The position numbers were made by a program, and so were the translations under genes. This document shows, in pieces, positions 1 through 11,873 of a stretch of 21,177 bases of DNA; positions within the stretch are counted from its first letter, which is position 1, and each line of letters opens with the position of its first letter. The DNA comes from Apostichopus californicus (taxonomy: Eukaryota; Echinodermata; Holothuroidea; Aspidochirotida; Stichopodidae): contig JAIPMN010000886.1 in the NCBI GenBank assembly GCA_020650975.1, forward strand, positions 1-21,177, read 5' to 3'. Below the pieces are notes generated by a model. The model searched no databases. It saw nothing but the letters and a program-made list of their open reading frames with translations, and had not been told where the DNA came from.

Positions 1-3000
1 TGCATATTCGACTAGGCCTATCATGATTCATTGACTGAATACATTTTGAATTTATGATTATAAAAAGTATCGCAACTCCGAATGTACACAAACACCTCGT
101 ACATATGTATATCGGCTACATGTATACAATTACAAATGCACTGTGTTTTATTGTGTTGTATACTATACACGGTACAATAGCAATAGGCTACATTACATGT
201 GTTTTGTAGAGCGGAGTCAAGCGAGTAAACAAACGATTGAGGACTGCCAATAATGGGCGCAGTAGTTGGGAATAGTTGCTTCATTGTGTTAAGAACACTA
301 TATACTTTCGTTCATATACCTACCAAAAGTTCTGGAAAGTTGCTAATGTGAATAGCTTGAATTTGTTTGTGTTGATCATACTGATATCGACAGATTATCG
401 AGGGATTCATGTTGAATACTAAAGTATATCACGTGCTCGCTGAGAGCCAATCAGAATCGAGGAAATAATTTCAGTGTCAGTTCAGTTTGGGAAAAAAATA
501 TTCGCCCCCCCGCCCCCCTCCCTAAGAAAACAAATTGGTAGAGGGGACCAGCCCCTCCCTCATGGCAGACAGAATGTGAAGAAAAATTCTGTTTTACAGT
601 ACATATATGCAGTGCTTCGTAAACATTCAAAAATTCTTTAACATTGTTTCAAAAGTTGCAAAATATAGCACCATTTCGAATCTAAACACCCTCCATTCAA
701 ACATCAAAACTACTCAAAGGGGAGGGGACATCCTTACAACCCCCCCCCCCTGGACAACTGCATTTCTTAGCCCCTTCCCACAGTACAAACAAGGTGGATG
801 TACCCTTGACTCCAGTACAAGACAGATGTCTTACTTTAAAACTGTAATTTGGGAAGAAGAAGTGGGAAATGACTCAGGTGTGTGTCAATGGGAGGAAATG
901 TGCTGCTAAACAACACCAATTTTGGGGGGTTTGGTGGATAGGACAGTGCATGATTGAGTGGAAGAGGTAACAGAGGCATGAAGTAAATCAATCTTTGGAA
1001 ATATTTCTTCTAACCCCAGAAGGTGTAGCAAGCTGGTTATATCAGTGCTAACCATAAGCAATGAAAGGATGATTACCTTTATATACTTCTGCCCAGATTT
1101 TTATATGCAAAGAAGGTAATTATGCCAAGAAATGTCTTCTTTGACCAGTACTTAAACAGGTATACAACTTTCACAGAATTTCTAGAGGCTTCACATGGTT
1201 TGTAAACTATCAAGTTAGAAACTAGTAGTTCATTTTGAGCTCCAGTATTTTCATATTTCAAACCCTACCAGTTCTTCCTCCTCAAAACAAAACATCCTCA
1301 GTGGGGTTAATAGCAAATTATGTCACACTTTCTATCAAATTCCTTACTAATTACTGTCTTTTATTCTCCCAAATAAACAAACAACCAAAATTCACCTAGG
1401 TTCTCCATGATATATATCACTGCATGTTGAAAGCATGTGATCAATGCATTTTCAGCTACCATGTTTATGTTGTACTTTCACTATTAAAATTTGCCCTTTT
1501 TTTGGACTTATTAAACGGACCTACCAGCTAATGATAACTCTTCCTTCACCAGCCTTTAAATTTGATTGCCATGGAAACTGTTAATAGATATATTAAAACC
1601 ATACAAAATTGAATAATTCAAATATAAATCACAATGTTTGATGCAGCAACCATGCACACAGCAATAATTGAAGATGCCCAGAGGATACAACCATCAAAGA
1701 AACTAGTAGGTGGTACCTCCAGGAAGAAGTTCATGCCAATTCTTGCAGTTTCATCCGTAGCAACAAGGCCTTTTCTCCTTAGAGAAAGATGCAGTTTATT
1801 TATTTATTTACTTATTGTTATTTGTTTTGGTTGCTATCTAATATCTTTTAAGCATGTTATGTTAGAGATGCATTTAATATCTCTACACACAGATACAGTA
1901 TGCATGTTATCAGACTTTTTTAAGAAGTGCTTGGTACAAATTTAATTTCATATGGCAGTATTTAAAACATATAGGATAACTTGCAAACAAGTTCCAGCTT
2001 GTTACTTCCCATAATGTGGTCATAAAGTGTAGACCCCAAAACTTACTGGTTTGGGTTTTAACGAAATGACGATACTTACCTGTCTCCAAACATATGCACT
2101 CCGATCTACCTAGCATTTATAACAATTGGTAACATTCTCGCACCCCAATATCCCTCCACGGGCTACTGCCCTCGCCCTTCCTTATCTACCATTCCAGTTG
2201 CACATGACACATTTTATGGCTGGGATTTTTCATCCAACGAATTTTGCATTCTATGAACACCTATGTGAAAGATTTTGAGGTCACATGAAATGTTATTACT
2301 CATCATTTTCATCTACTATGAACAATGTACAAAAGGTGTAGTCTCTTTTTCCCCCTTCAATATTACTATGGCAACTGTGTGCCTTGTGGTGTGTTTACTC
2401 CCTTGGTCAATAAGACTTTGATCACAACACATCAGAAGTGACACACGATCAACTCATTAGAAAAATGTGCTGTAATAAGGTACAACACATTTTATGCAGT
2501 GGCAAGTTATATACATCTAAATTATTTGCTAACACTTTGCAATTAAAAGACTTTGCACTTTGCAGTTCTCTTCCAACTGAAGCCTTCATTTACAGCCATT
2601 TCGCATCAAAAGCGGGCTTAATTAAATAGCAAGTATTTGAAAATGAAATTATGTACAGGGCAATCTTTTCATCAGTGAACCACTTAGAGAGTATAGGGAG
2701 CAGACATTTTAGACTCTCTGCCCACCCACCTGCCACACATTGCCCACCCACCTGCCACACATTGCCCACCCACCTGCCACACATTTAAGTTGCTTACATA
2801 TTACAGTACCACAATCCTTCAGTCTTGAGCAGCAACACTCAAAGCAGAAAATTCTCACTTTTCATCTGCACACACACATGTATGCTTTTACATACATTTA
2901 TCTACATCTTGTGAATGGCTTGCCAGTCCATATGTACACTGTACAATAAATGCACAATAAAATATGGCTCAATGTCTATGGATAATCACTATCAAATCCT

Positions 3001-3906
3001 TGATTTAATATTACTCTTATGCTCCAAAAACCTTAACGTGATTATTTTCTATTTCAGAGATAACTTCCATCTAATATCTCCCTCGTAAGCAATGCAACCG
3101 TTTATTTGGGATTTAGGTACATCTGTGATAATTCAAACTTCTTATTCGCCATGAAAGGGTTTCCAGGCAACACAATTCGTTGCAATATGCACTGAAGACG
3201 GTAATTATTTTAGTTCCATCTCATGACTACGTTGCACGTAGCAGAGATGTGTTGTTCATATGAAGCAATATCTATAGTACATATACATAGCTCATGGATC
3301 GAAAATCTGCGTGTATGTGTGTGTGTGTACAGTATTTCAGTTCATCCCTTTCATACTTACCAACATCTATCAACAGCCAGATCTGAATAACAGTCACGAC
3401 TGTTTGTGTTGCAAAATTTTATTCTGTATGTATGTACTTGATTTTGTCCATTAATAGTTTTCCAAGTAAATTTCACTTAAGTATTCAAGCAGGAAGCTGT
3501 TCTCTGATATCGCTCCCTGATATGAGATTCTGATCTTTTTGCATATTCATATCCGTGAATATTGAAACTAAATATATCTCACAGGATATGGAAAACAGGG
3601 TTTGAAAAATCCAATACAAAACACGTGCTCAAGGCTGTAGGATGGTAGATATGGAAGTCAGAGGTCAGTGACCTTAGATAGGGTCACCACTGGGGTTGGG
3701 GGAAGGGGGGGCAGTGCATTAATGTTACCAGTTATTAGGCTAGGTAGGTAGGTGTGCATAGGTAAAGGAGCCAGGCAACTGAGGGGTGAAGTAAATTGAC
3801 AATGATGATAGTAATTCCGTGTAGAACAAACATACGAGAGGGAAAAAATGATTCAGTTGACCACAAGTTCACAGTGACAGAAAGAACTAGAGCACCAATG
3901 GTGCAG
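1..3906. other. Intergenic, no recognisable gene
   Basis: AT-rich with C homopolymer runs near 505-525 and 740-752. Open frames here (for example 607-909 plus, 1634-1945 plus) are short, lack splice or family evidence and look random. A small candidate minus-strand exon ends in a strong donor at 2080 (see findings). A short GT repeat is at about 3311-3329. Confidence 0.7.
2721..2785. repeat. 22-bp tandem repeat, about three copies
   Basis: The unit is CCCACCCACCTG followed by CCACACATTG. Copies start at 2721, 2743 and 2765, the last partial. It gives proline/histidine-rich shadow frames and is not a gene. Confidence 0.95.
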
Positions 3907-4904
3907 AAGCTCATACCAATTCGAGCTTAAAAATGTAGGGCCCACAAAACTTTATGGCCCACCATAATTCAGATTCCACCAATTTTGGGCCCATGAGGCC
4001 AAACAGTTTAGGTTCAAAGACAATTTTGAGCTCCCCCCCTGTTCCCCCTCCATAAACAAGGCGGTTCTCAAACCTCTAGTCTCGCCTAGTCAGCGACAGT
4101 GTGTTAGAGTTAATACCAAATATAAAGTTATTTGCAGGCAGTAATGTACACTGTTAAGCAGGACTCTTAGTCAGTAATAGATTCCATTAGAAGACTACAC
4201 ATGTATGGTTCCCAGGCAGTTTGGGTTAGGTTTATAACAAGTCTTATCTGGCCCTTTTCAACAGTAAAGGTCATCATATAGAGCCACCCAAGGCTTTATA
4301 TACCAGTTAGGGAGACTGGATATAGATGTCATCTTAATTATTCAAAATTTTCACAAAATTACACCCCTAGCTCAAAACGTCCGTTAGCATAATCCTGGCC
4401 ACACCACTGGCTATAATTCCTATTTTTCCCCTTTAAATCCTATTTTACCCACTCTCAAACAATACCACTGAACTTTCTTCCCTCTACCTGAGCAGACATA
4501 ACTTCACAAGCACTCCTTCCCAAAATTTTGGCTGGCTGCCTACATACCAGGCTCAAAGACTTCTAAGAATCGGCAAGTGCTGATTGGCTATCTAGGGCTC
4601 TCATGCTTACAGTTCAACAGTTAATAACAACTCCCAATCCTGCTTTAATTCCACTAACAGCCTCTGCAGAGCTTAACCACAAATGTAAACAAACACTGCA
4701 GAGACTGGGAGACAAATTAAAGGAGCTTTGGAAAAAGGTGAAGGCTCAAATTTTTTTAAACAATGGGGATTAATTGTAATTAATTAACTTTTGACCACAA
4801 ATTATTCGGCATCACCTTATTCATACACAATCTAACAATCATCAGTTCAACTTTGAATATGATCCATCAATATCTTGAGGAGAATGGGTATTTGAAAATA
4901 TTAC

Positions 4905-5345
4905 ACAGAATGACCCCCGATGACCCTCTAAATGACATTTGACCTCAATTTTCCGAACACCCCTCGTAACCCTCATCCCGAGGAACATTGTGACCAAGTT
5001 TCATTATAACTGGCCATACACTGTACGAACGGTAGCAATTTGAAAATATAGGGCCGCAGCCCGGGCCACTAAAGACCCCTAGTTGATCTTTGATCTCAAA
5101 TTCATGAACACCCTGAAGGTAACACTTCCATAGTACTATCGTGACAAACCCTCAACATTGTACCATCGAATCTGTAGGAGAAGAAGCATTTTGCGTATTT
5201 CCAAAAAATGGCCCATTACGGCCCACAGGTGACCTTTGACCCCAAATTTCGGACCATCTCTGATGGCCCTATACCCAATGGTCCTTGTGTCCAAGTTTCA
5301 TGAAATTCCATCAAACACTGTGCGAGTGGGAGCGGTTTTACCAAT
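4905..5345 (+). repeat. Three diverged modules of about 148 bp in tandem
   Basis: A TGACCTTTGACC-like core recurs at 4933, 5084 and 5230. The phrase CCAAGTTTCAT recurs at about 4994 and 5291, two periods apart. The modules are strongly diverged. This looks like an old dispersed repeat family with internal tandem structure. Confidence 0.65.
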
Positions 5346-5384
5346 TGTTGACGGATAGAGTGATAGACGCCGCACTGTAACAAT

Positions 5385-5412
5385 AGCTCACACCAGCATG
5401 CTGGTATGAGCT
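5385..5412. repeat. 28-bp near-perfect palindrome
   Basis: AGCTCACACCAGCA is followed by its inverted copy ending in TGGTATGAGCT, with a single mismatched pair. It sits at the right end of the dispersed repeat. Confidence 0.9.
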
Positions 5413-6381
5413 AAAAATCAAGAACAAGACCACATATAAACAAAAGAATGACCAATAATGAGAAGCCAATATCTTGTTTTACTTATAAGGCAAAGTTTAT
5501 TCCATGAGCTCCTACTGACATTGTTCTATTTATTGATAATACCAATTAATAACATTTTCTATTCAATCAACGAATTAGAAGGGAAGATGTGCACTTGAAA
5601 AGAATATGATTGATTTCCACATTTCATCTCCCAGGCACGGTGTGCATGTTAGTACACATATGTCAAAAAGCAAAGAGTGAGATTCGAACAAATTTTGCTT
5701 GTACTTACTTAACTTATGGAAATGAAATCTTCCATGAGATTTTGAAACTAAATAACAGCATCATCAAATTTATCAAAGCAGACTCTAAAAACTGTCTTAA
5801 ATAGACAAGAAAGGACATGTGCCTGGTAATTTAAGTTTACTGCCTCATCAGGCTGTCTGCATCGCAAAGCATCTAGTATCTTTTAATATTTATACTTCAA
5901 GAAACTTAATCAAACAAACAAAATCAGCAGAACAGTGAAAGTTTCCACCTTCAGTTTCAAACTCTTGCAGGGAAATGTTCCAAGAAGGTGTACAACATAA
6001 AAAGGTGGATGAAATTCTTGTCCAATTCAATCCTTTGCCCACATCTCTCGTATACAGATGGAATACAAATCAATATCTAATGATATCGACATCCACATAA
6101 AACATGAATGCCGCAACATCAAGCCTGGTCAAATTACTTTGAACTCGCAGATCTGATATCCAAGATATGCGCTGAATGGGTAATTTAATAGAATATCACA
6201 TGTCTCCAATGTAAATCAACAAAAATATCACACAAAAAGAAGTCTCATGGAATAAACATTTTTGATGATCTGAGGTCACATTTTGAGTTCACTCCTTCAG
6301 ACATTTCCTTCTTTTTTTGGGGAGCTGTTTTACCAGCTAAGAAACTCTCTCTTCCAATAAACACCTATAAATTCTTCGTTC
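5413..6381 (-). other. NDUFB10 3' UTR and downstream flank
   Basis: Candidate minus-strand poly(A) signals are ATTAAA at 6189-6184, then AATAAA at 5534-5529 and 5501-5496. The closest would give a 3' UTR of roughly 200 nt. No other gene is seen. Confidence 0.4.
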
Positions 6382-9300
6382 TTATGCGGCCTCCTTTTCT
6401 CGTTGCCTTTCTCTCATCATCCTCTGTTTTTGCTTCATCAAACATCTAAAGGATGTGGATGCATATCCTAATTCTCCATCTGTGAGTGACAAAAAATTCA
6501 AAATTCTCATTATCAGTATCATACAAGTTTCCAATAATCAATAATAGCATGACCTGGTAATGTGTTATGGCACAGTACCAATTATGACGCACAGTTCCAT
6601 TATTTCATGATTTCATCATAGCGATGGAAAGTTGGCACCAACTTAAGATGCGCTAGCAATTCTCTCGATGTGTTTCTCACATAGGTAAAATCAGACAATG
6701 ACGTGAATTTGCAAAGCTTGGTTCAAATTCTCACTATCCAGATCTAAGAAATTTTGTTACAGTTACCTATATCAGCTCAACTATTTTTTTTTGTGGGTAA
6801 TCATGTACTACTGTAAATGAAGAAAAATATGATTCTATTATTTCGAAAATATGATTCTATTATTTCGAAAATATGATTCTATTATTTCGAAAATATGCTT
6901 CTATTATTTCGGTTTAATATTAACAAATGTAGCAGTAGTGACATATCATCTTCTGGGCAGGATATTATACTTTTAAAATTATTGGCTTAGCAGGCACATC
7001 ATTTTGTAACAAAAAAGGAAAGGGCTTGCACTGGTATGTGACATAAAAGTACACTTCACAAAGAGTGTAGAAAACTTATTCTGAACAACAGCGAAACAAA
7101 TTCCACAGAGGAAAGCACCAAAACAGTGATATGATCGAATGATTACATTGGTTAAACAAAATCCCCAAAATTATGATCATTCTATGTGTCACCCATGATA
7201 ATATTGCAAATTATCATGCTATGTATTTACCAAATTTAATTAACACATTTCAAATTGTTTTATCTCACCAACAGTACAATATTATTTACTTGGATTGATG
7301 TGTTTGTCTATATCCCGTCTGTATAATATATATTTAAAGCATGAGGTTTTGTTCTACTATTAAACCAAAACTTACATTTTGTTTCATAATTGTCACTGGC
7401 TTGCTCAAAGTCTTCCAATTCCTTCTTACACAGCTGATGAGCATTCACTCCTTCCGTTCGAAAACAGACATTCAACTCTTCTCTGAGAAGATTTATAATC
7501 TGTTGTTCAACTTTCCTGAGAATGGAAAAATATACAACCATAAATGAAGGGAAGAGAACAGCAAATTAAATAGATAAAAACAAAAAGAAACGAAAGAAAA
7601 CATAAATATCAATGAGCAAGCAGTTGTTAAAAACGAGGTACAACGAATGGAATTATGCATTCCAATTATGCATTCCTACCATTGAAAAATGAAAAAGGAA
7701 GATGTGAAATGGTGAATTCTGAGGCATATTTAGGCCATAACTTAGGTCCATGATTAAGTGTACCTTACAAAGTAGTGCTAATAAGGAAAAGTAAAAAAAA
7801 CAACTTCATTAACCTTTGAATGTAAATTGAATCCTGTACAAAAACTTGTCTGGCGACAACAGATTTTGATTAATTACTGTCTAACTAATTAAATGTTCAC
7901 TTTAGTTTTATTACTTGAGAAATCCATTCTTTGATTCCAAATCAATGTGCAGATTTGGTAATAATTGGCACCCAATGCAAAGAACTGTTACTGTAAATTA
8001 TGCATTTGTTGTAAACAATACAAGTTACCAGAATGTTCCCTTGAAATTGTGAAACTATGTAAAGGAATACAATAGTATTGATGCTCATGGTTATATGTTG
8101 AAGTAGCAATCTGCTTTGAGTTTGACATTATCTGGTGACTGGTGGCTGGTGGAGGTTTATACAGGGATATCCAGATATTTCCATATCGATATATTCTAAT
8201 TAGCTTTCTCTCCCCAAAATGCCATCGGGGTTCGTCATACCATTTTCAACTCGTCAGAATCCAGTCACAATAATGAGCAACTAGTGCTGCAACCATGACT
8301 GTAGATTAGGCAAAATACCAGTGTCAATACGACATGTATATGACCTCAGTTTCTTTCTTCTGACAATCCACTTGCAGACTTTCCAAACCTCAACCCCAAA
8401 ATCAAAGTTAAGAGAATCTTCATGCATGATTTCACTGAAATTACTGAATGACCAACATATCATATGGTGTGTTAATTTATACAGAGAGAACTAACCTGTC
8501 TCTTTTAAACTGCATATCTGCTTCATATATACAAACATGGTCACCCTCAAGACAGTCCTCAACACCAGGAACCCTTCTGTATTGTCTGTGGTAGTAGTAA
8601 AAGGGTTCTTGTTTTTCATGTTGCCTTTCTATGAACCCTGCATAGAAGAGAGAATATTTATTCATGAAATATGATTTACAGATTCACTTTATTTCAACAA
8701 CTTTTTTAAAATTTTTAATTCTCAGGGTAGAGATTACTAGGGTTAGTAACTGAAATTGAACATTGATGACGCCACCAGACTGAAAGCTACTGTCAATGAT
8801 AGCAGCCATCACTAAAAGTAACCAGACCAATATAAGTGCAGTAGTTCTACACGCAAGACATCTACCAGTATCACTACTAGGATTTTAAACTTGCGTCCCG
8901 CGGACGCAACATCTCTGAAATGTTTGCGTCTATGCAGTCCCGCCATAGTATGTGTGAAAATGTTACATATGTTGAATATGCAGTGAATGTCGAAAATTCA
9001 CATCAAGAAAACAAGTGTCTAGACAGAGAATTTCAGCAGAAATATACTGCACTTTTTGATCGATCATCATTTAATTTGAGCCCCTTTAAATGTTGGAATG
9101 AATTTTATGTTTAGATATTGTGATATTAAAAATCATTTACAGTAGCAGAGATGTTAGCTTCCCATAAAATTAACACATTGTCTAAGTTCAGAACATTTGT
9201 AATCAGAAGAGAGATTCAAATATAACATGATAGTCACATAAACATTTCAACAGCAGAAACCCTATCATGAGTTTTTCTTGTCATGATATTAGAGTGCACA

Positions 9301-11873
9301 CACATAATAGCCTGTAGTACAGACATTGCTGTTTACACATGAAAAAGAAACATTACAAAGTAGTTGCAGTTCAACAACATACTTTGTATTCAGTGAGCAC
9401 TGAAGATGCAACAATGTTTGCAGACAATTTTGGGACTATTCGCCAATCAAATCATAGACAAATTTGGAAAAGCACTGTTGAATATTTTTAGCATGAACAT
9501 CTCAGTAATAGAAATGTTGTTAAACTCTGTACCAATTTATTGCAACTTGCTGTCAATTATTACATTTTGAACCAATCATCTGTAGGATCGAAGGAAAGTT
9601 TGGTTCCTTAGAGAGGAAGTGGTGGTTGTTTTGAAAAGAGAAAAATATATTTGTATTCAAGTACAATATGTTTGTTATGTTTAGCATAGGCTTAGTTGTG
9701 AGTGTATATACTTGGGGTTTGTTTCTCAGGCTAAAAAGTTTGAAACACCATGTTAGAGTAAAACACTGCAGGGCAATCTAAGTCCAAGAATTTAATTTGA
9801 GAACGACCCAACATTGTGCTTTTGTAAGTTTTCATTCGAAAGAGTCTATTACAGCCCACGACTAAAATTATGAAGTGGGTGCCCAAAAGCAGAGTGGGTA
9901 AAAATTTAGAAAAATATTCTGGAAAGGACTGCATGAATGCTTGGATACTGAGTGATGAGAAATCTTAAAATAGAAATCCAATTCCAAAAATTCAGACTTT
10001 TATCCTGGAGTAGCTGCCCAAATAGGGAGAAGGGAAAAATTCAGACTAAAGTGTGTGTATGCCTTATTGGTTCTATATACTTAATAGTTAGGTTTTGTTA
10101 CTATTTGTTTTTAAGTTTTACATTTGTAAAGCGCTTTGAGCAGCTTCGCTATATGCGCTATATAAATATTACTTATTGATATTATTTTTATATATCTGTT
10201 CTAGGATAAACCTCTCAAGTGGGCCTGCATTCCATAGTTATAACCAACATATAACAAGCTTTGCTTTGTTTTTGTTCCATAAGTTATAATTATCATTCAT
10301 GGATGATTTTAATGGTAATAACATTAACACTAAGCAGGCTTCTAGTTGCCCAAGATGATTAAATTTTGGTTCAGAATCAATTTCAGACTAAATTTCCTTC
10401 AAAGATGTCCAAATGCCACATGTATGCATTCTATGGTATGAGTCAAAGGGGTACCGTTATTCTCCGCACACGTTACTTTCCGCTGCAAAAAAAAGGTGTT
10501 TTCTGCACACAAATTTGTCAGCGAAAACAATGTTTTTTTCAGCGGAAAGTACCGTTTTTTTTGGGAGGAGCAGAATGGCTTACTGAAATGATTAGGCACA
10601 TGGAAGGATTTAGGAGGATGGAGAAGATAGAATTTCACTGTAGCAGGATAAAATGTAGCTCCGAGACTAGACTATTATTAGGATAGCTTAGGTTGTAGCT
10701 TAGGCTGTAAGCACTAGCTTAGGCTGTAGGCACAAGTTTAATTTTAATTAAACAGCGCCACCTTATTGGGTTGTAGTTTTCTATATGGCGTGAAAGTGAA
10801 AAAAGGTGAGCTGCCGTGACGATTTGGTCTCGTTAAGTTTCATCCTTTAGGGGACGGGGGGGGGTGTCCTTTGTGATATTTTCACATTAACAATAACAGC
10901 GTCCCTTTGCCCTTTAATCCGCCGACCGAATCCTACTTCTTTAAGTGATCCCTAATTACATACACCCCAAGCCTCCTGTAAATTATAAGCAGCTTAACTT
11001 TTCTGACATGAACTCAGTCTAACCATCCTTATCGACGTTCTTTGATACTTTCTCATGTTATTTTCATCATCCTGAATTTGGTATCCTAAAATTGAGGAAA
11101 AATATAGTGTACAGGTAAGTTGAAAAAAAAGTTGTTTTCCGTACAAGAATTTTTTCAGCAGAAAGTAATGTGCGGAAATTACCGTGTGCGGAGAACAACT
11201 GAAACCGAGTCAAAGTAGGCCTATTGTGGTTGAACTTGTAACTGTACCAAAACCATAGGCTTGGCCTAGCCTATTATTATTAATACTAGTACTATTTATA
11301 CTTTATAGACCAGCATATAACTTTGGCCTAGCAGTAATTGACGGATAAAGCCTAACCGGGCAGTGAGTAAGTAGGCTATTTAGGCGGTTACAACTTACAG
11401 TGCCATTCCGCCATAGGTTCATACCGCCATACATTTCCGCCATAGGTTTCGATCCTTTCCGCCATGGCCGATTTTGATTGTCAATTTAAATGACCAATTT
11501 TGTGGATTTTGCAGGCCTAGGTAGTGTGAAGCAAAGCAATATATACACAGTGCATATAGCCCTACACTACAGTGCACCCACAATAACGTGCTCTTTCCGC
11601 CATACAAAAGTGCTTTACCGCCATGGGGGTACCTGGCGGAAAGGCACTTTTTCTATGGCGGAAAGAAAACATTTTGTAATTCGGAATGTACCGATGGCGG
11701 AATTACATGGCCCCCAAATAGGCTAGCCTGGGCCTAGCATAACGTTGAAGGTATGCCTAGGCTAGGCCTAGGTTAATATAGCAAATTCAGATTTATAATA
11801 TACCTCTAATAGCTGTTACAGGTCCATCAACTGTGTAGTACACCAATTTGTTCAAGAAATCTCCGACAGACAT
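6382..11873 (-). CDS. NDUFB10: NDUFB10 (PDSW), mitochondrial complex I beta-subcomplex subunit 10; four coding exons
   Basis: Coding exons on the minus strand, in transcript order: 11873-11804, 8637-8496, 7515-7376, 6479-6382 (stop 6384-6382). Donors are GTATAT, GTTAGT and GTAAGT; all acceptors end in AG. The exons total 450 nt, giving 149 aa with no frame conflict. The product is an accessory subunit of NADH:ubiquinone oxidoreductase in the distal membrane arm (beta subcomplex) of the inner mitochondrial membrane. Recognition rests on the family block FIERQH...[11 protein letters not shown] in exon 2, then [19 protein letters not shown]. Exon 3 continues [10 protein letters not shown]...CKKELE, and exon 4 has a basic tail with [10 protein letters not shown]. 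Two cysteine pairs keep the human spacing (CX6C in exon 2, CX11C in exon 3); these fit the disulfide-stabilised fold reported for this subunit. The N-terminus is about 20 residues shorter than human (172 aa). The start is the only ATG in frame with this exon, after a non-coding AT-rich leader. The gene is divergent from RPL3. Identification is very secure; the exact N-terminus is slightly less so. Confidence 0.95.
6480..7375 (-). other. NDUFB10 intron 3
   Basis: Donor GTAAGT at 7375, acceptor ACTCACAG ending at 6480. AT-rich, with the 22-bp tandem repeat at 6824-6911. No RNA gene seen. Confidence 0.9.
6824..6911. repeat. 22-bp tandem repeat, four copies
   Basis: The unit is AAAATATGATTC followed by TATTATTTCG. 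Copies start at 6824, 6846, 6868 and 6890; the last has one A-to-C change. It lies in NDUFB10 intron 3. Confidence 0.97.
7516..8495 (-). other. NDUFB10 intron 2
   Basis: Donor GTTAGT at 8495, acceptor TTCTCAG ending at 7516. AT-rich; I see no repeat array, RNA gene or coding segment in it. Confidence 0.9.
8891..8909. repeat. Perfect short palindrome TTGCGTCC-CGC-GGACGCAA
   Basis: 8-bp arms around a 3-nt centre. TTTGCGTC recurs 25 bp downstream. It is GC-rich within an AT-rich intron; function unknown. Confidence 0.9.
10126..10190 (+). mobile_element. SINE/LINE-type 3' tail fragment
   Basis: GTAAAGCGCTTTGAGCAG followed by GCGCTATATAAATATTA and a TATT-rich end resembles the conserved 3' tail of L2-clade LINEs and their SINE partners in many deuterostomes. 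Only the tail is recognisable. Confidence 0.65.
10471..10553. repeat. Fold-back element, TTACTTTCCGCTG arms
   Basis: The left arm (10471-10507) and right arm (about 10518-10553) are near-complementary over about 36 bp: TACTTTCCGCTG plus an A run against a T run plus CAGCGGAAAGTA. The loop is about 10 nt. It lies in NDUFB10 intron 1. Confidence 0.85.
10684..10733. repeat. 19-bp tandem repeat, about 2.6 copies
   Basis: The unit TAGCTTAGGCTGTARGCAC is complete at 10696 and 10715, with a partial copy at 10684. Confidence 0.85.
11130..11200. repeat. Second fold-back element, related to the one at 10471
   Basis: GTTGTTTTCCG near 11130 pairs with CGGAGAACAAC near 11200. The interior holds TTTTTTCAGCAGAAAGTAATGTGCGG. 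This is a diverged, inverted version of the 10460-10490 arm (TTCTCCGCACACGTTACTTTCCGCTG split over both loci). Confidence 0.7.
11401..11710. repeat. CCGCCAT/ATGGCGG cluster with a 73-bp hairpin
   Basis: CCGCCAT occurs at 11408, 11424, 11437, 11459, 11597 and 11618. Inverted TGGCGG copies are at 11634, 11656 and 11695. The segment 11593-11665 folds back on itself: CTTTCCGCCATA and AAAAGTGC pair with GCACTTTT and TATGGCGGAAAG around a GGGGTACC-containing loop. The outer parts (about 11405-11465 and 11655-11708) are also imperfect inverted copies. It lies within about 450 bp of the NDUFB10 start. The core resembles the YY1 site ATGGCGGC, but a fold-back transposon is equally possible. Confidence 0.8.

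Larger units (their letters stand above)
3908..5412. mobile_element. Dispersed-repeat region with matching inverted ends
   Basis: The left boundary AGCTCATACCA (3908-3918) is the exact reverse complement of TGGTATGAGCT at the right boundary (5402-5412). That would fit a non-autonomous element of about 1.5 kb. No target-site duplication or transposase is visible. An alternative is two separate copies of one palindromic repeat end, because both sites are followed by a similar GAGCT-AAAAAT stretch. The right part carries the three modules listed separately. Confidence 0.4.
8638..11803 (-). other. NDUFB10 intron 1, repeat-rich
   Basis: Donor GTATAT at 11803, acceptor TATGCAG ending at 8638, 3166 bp. 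It holds a repeat tail (10126-10190), fold-back elements (10471-10553, 11130-11200, 11401-11710), a short tandem repeat (10684-10733) and TAGGCC-rich stretches near 11215-11340 and 11720-11775. The open frames inside it coincide with these repeats and are not genes. Confidence 0.85.

Noticed and set aside
607-909. 100-aa open frame on the plus strand
   Set aside because: Its composition is driven by a poly-C run and adjoining low-complexity sequence; no motif, splice or family support.
1634-1945. 103-aa plus-strand open frame
   Set aside because: The first half looks vaguely coding but no family or convincing splice site supports it; the second half is low-complexity T-rich sequence.
10366-10686. 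Open frames of 106 aa (plus) and 79 aa (minus)
   Set aside because: Both run through the fold-back repeat at 10471-10553 and mirror each other, so they are products of the palindrome.
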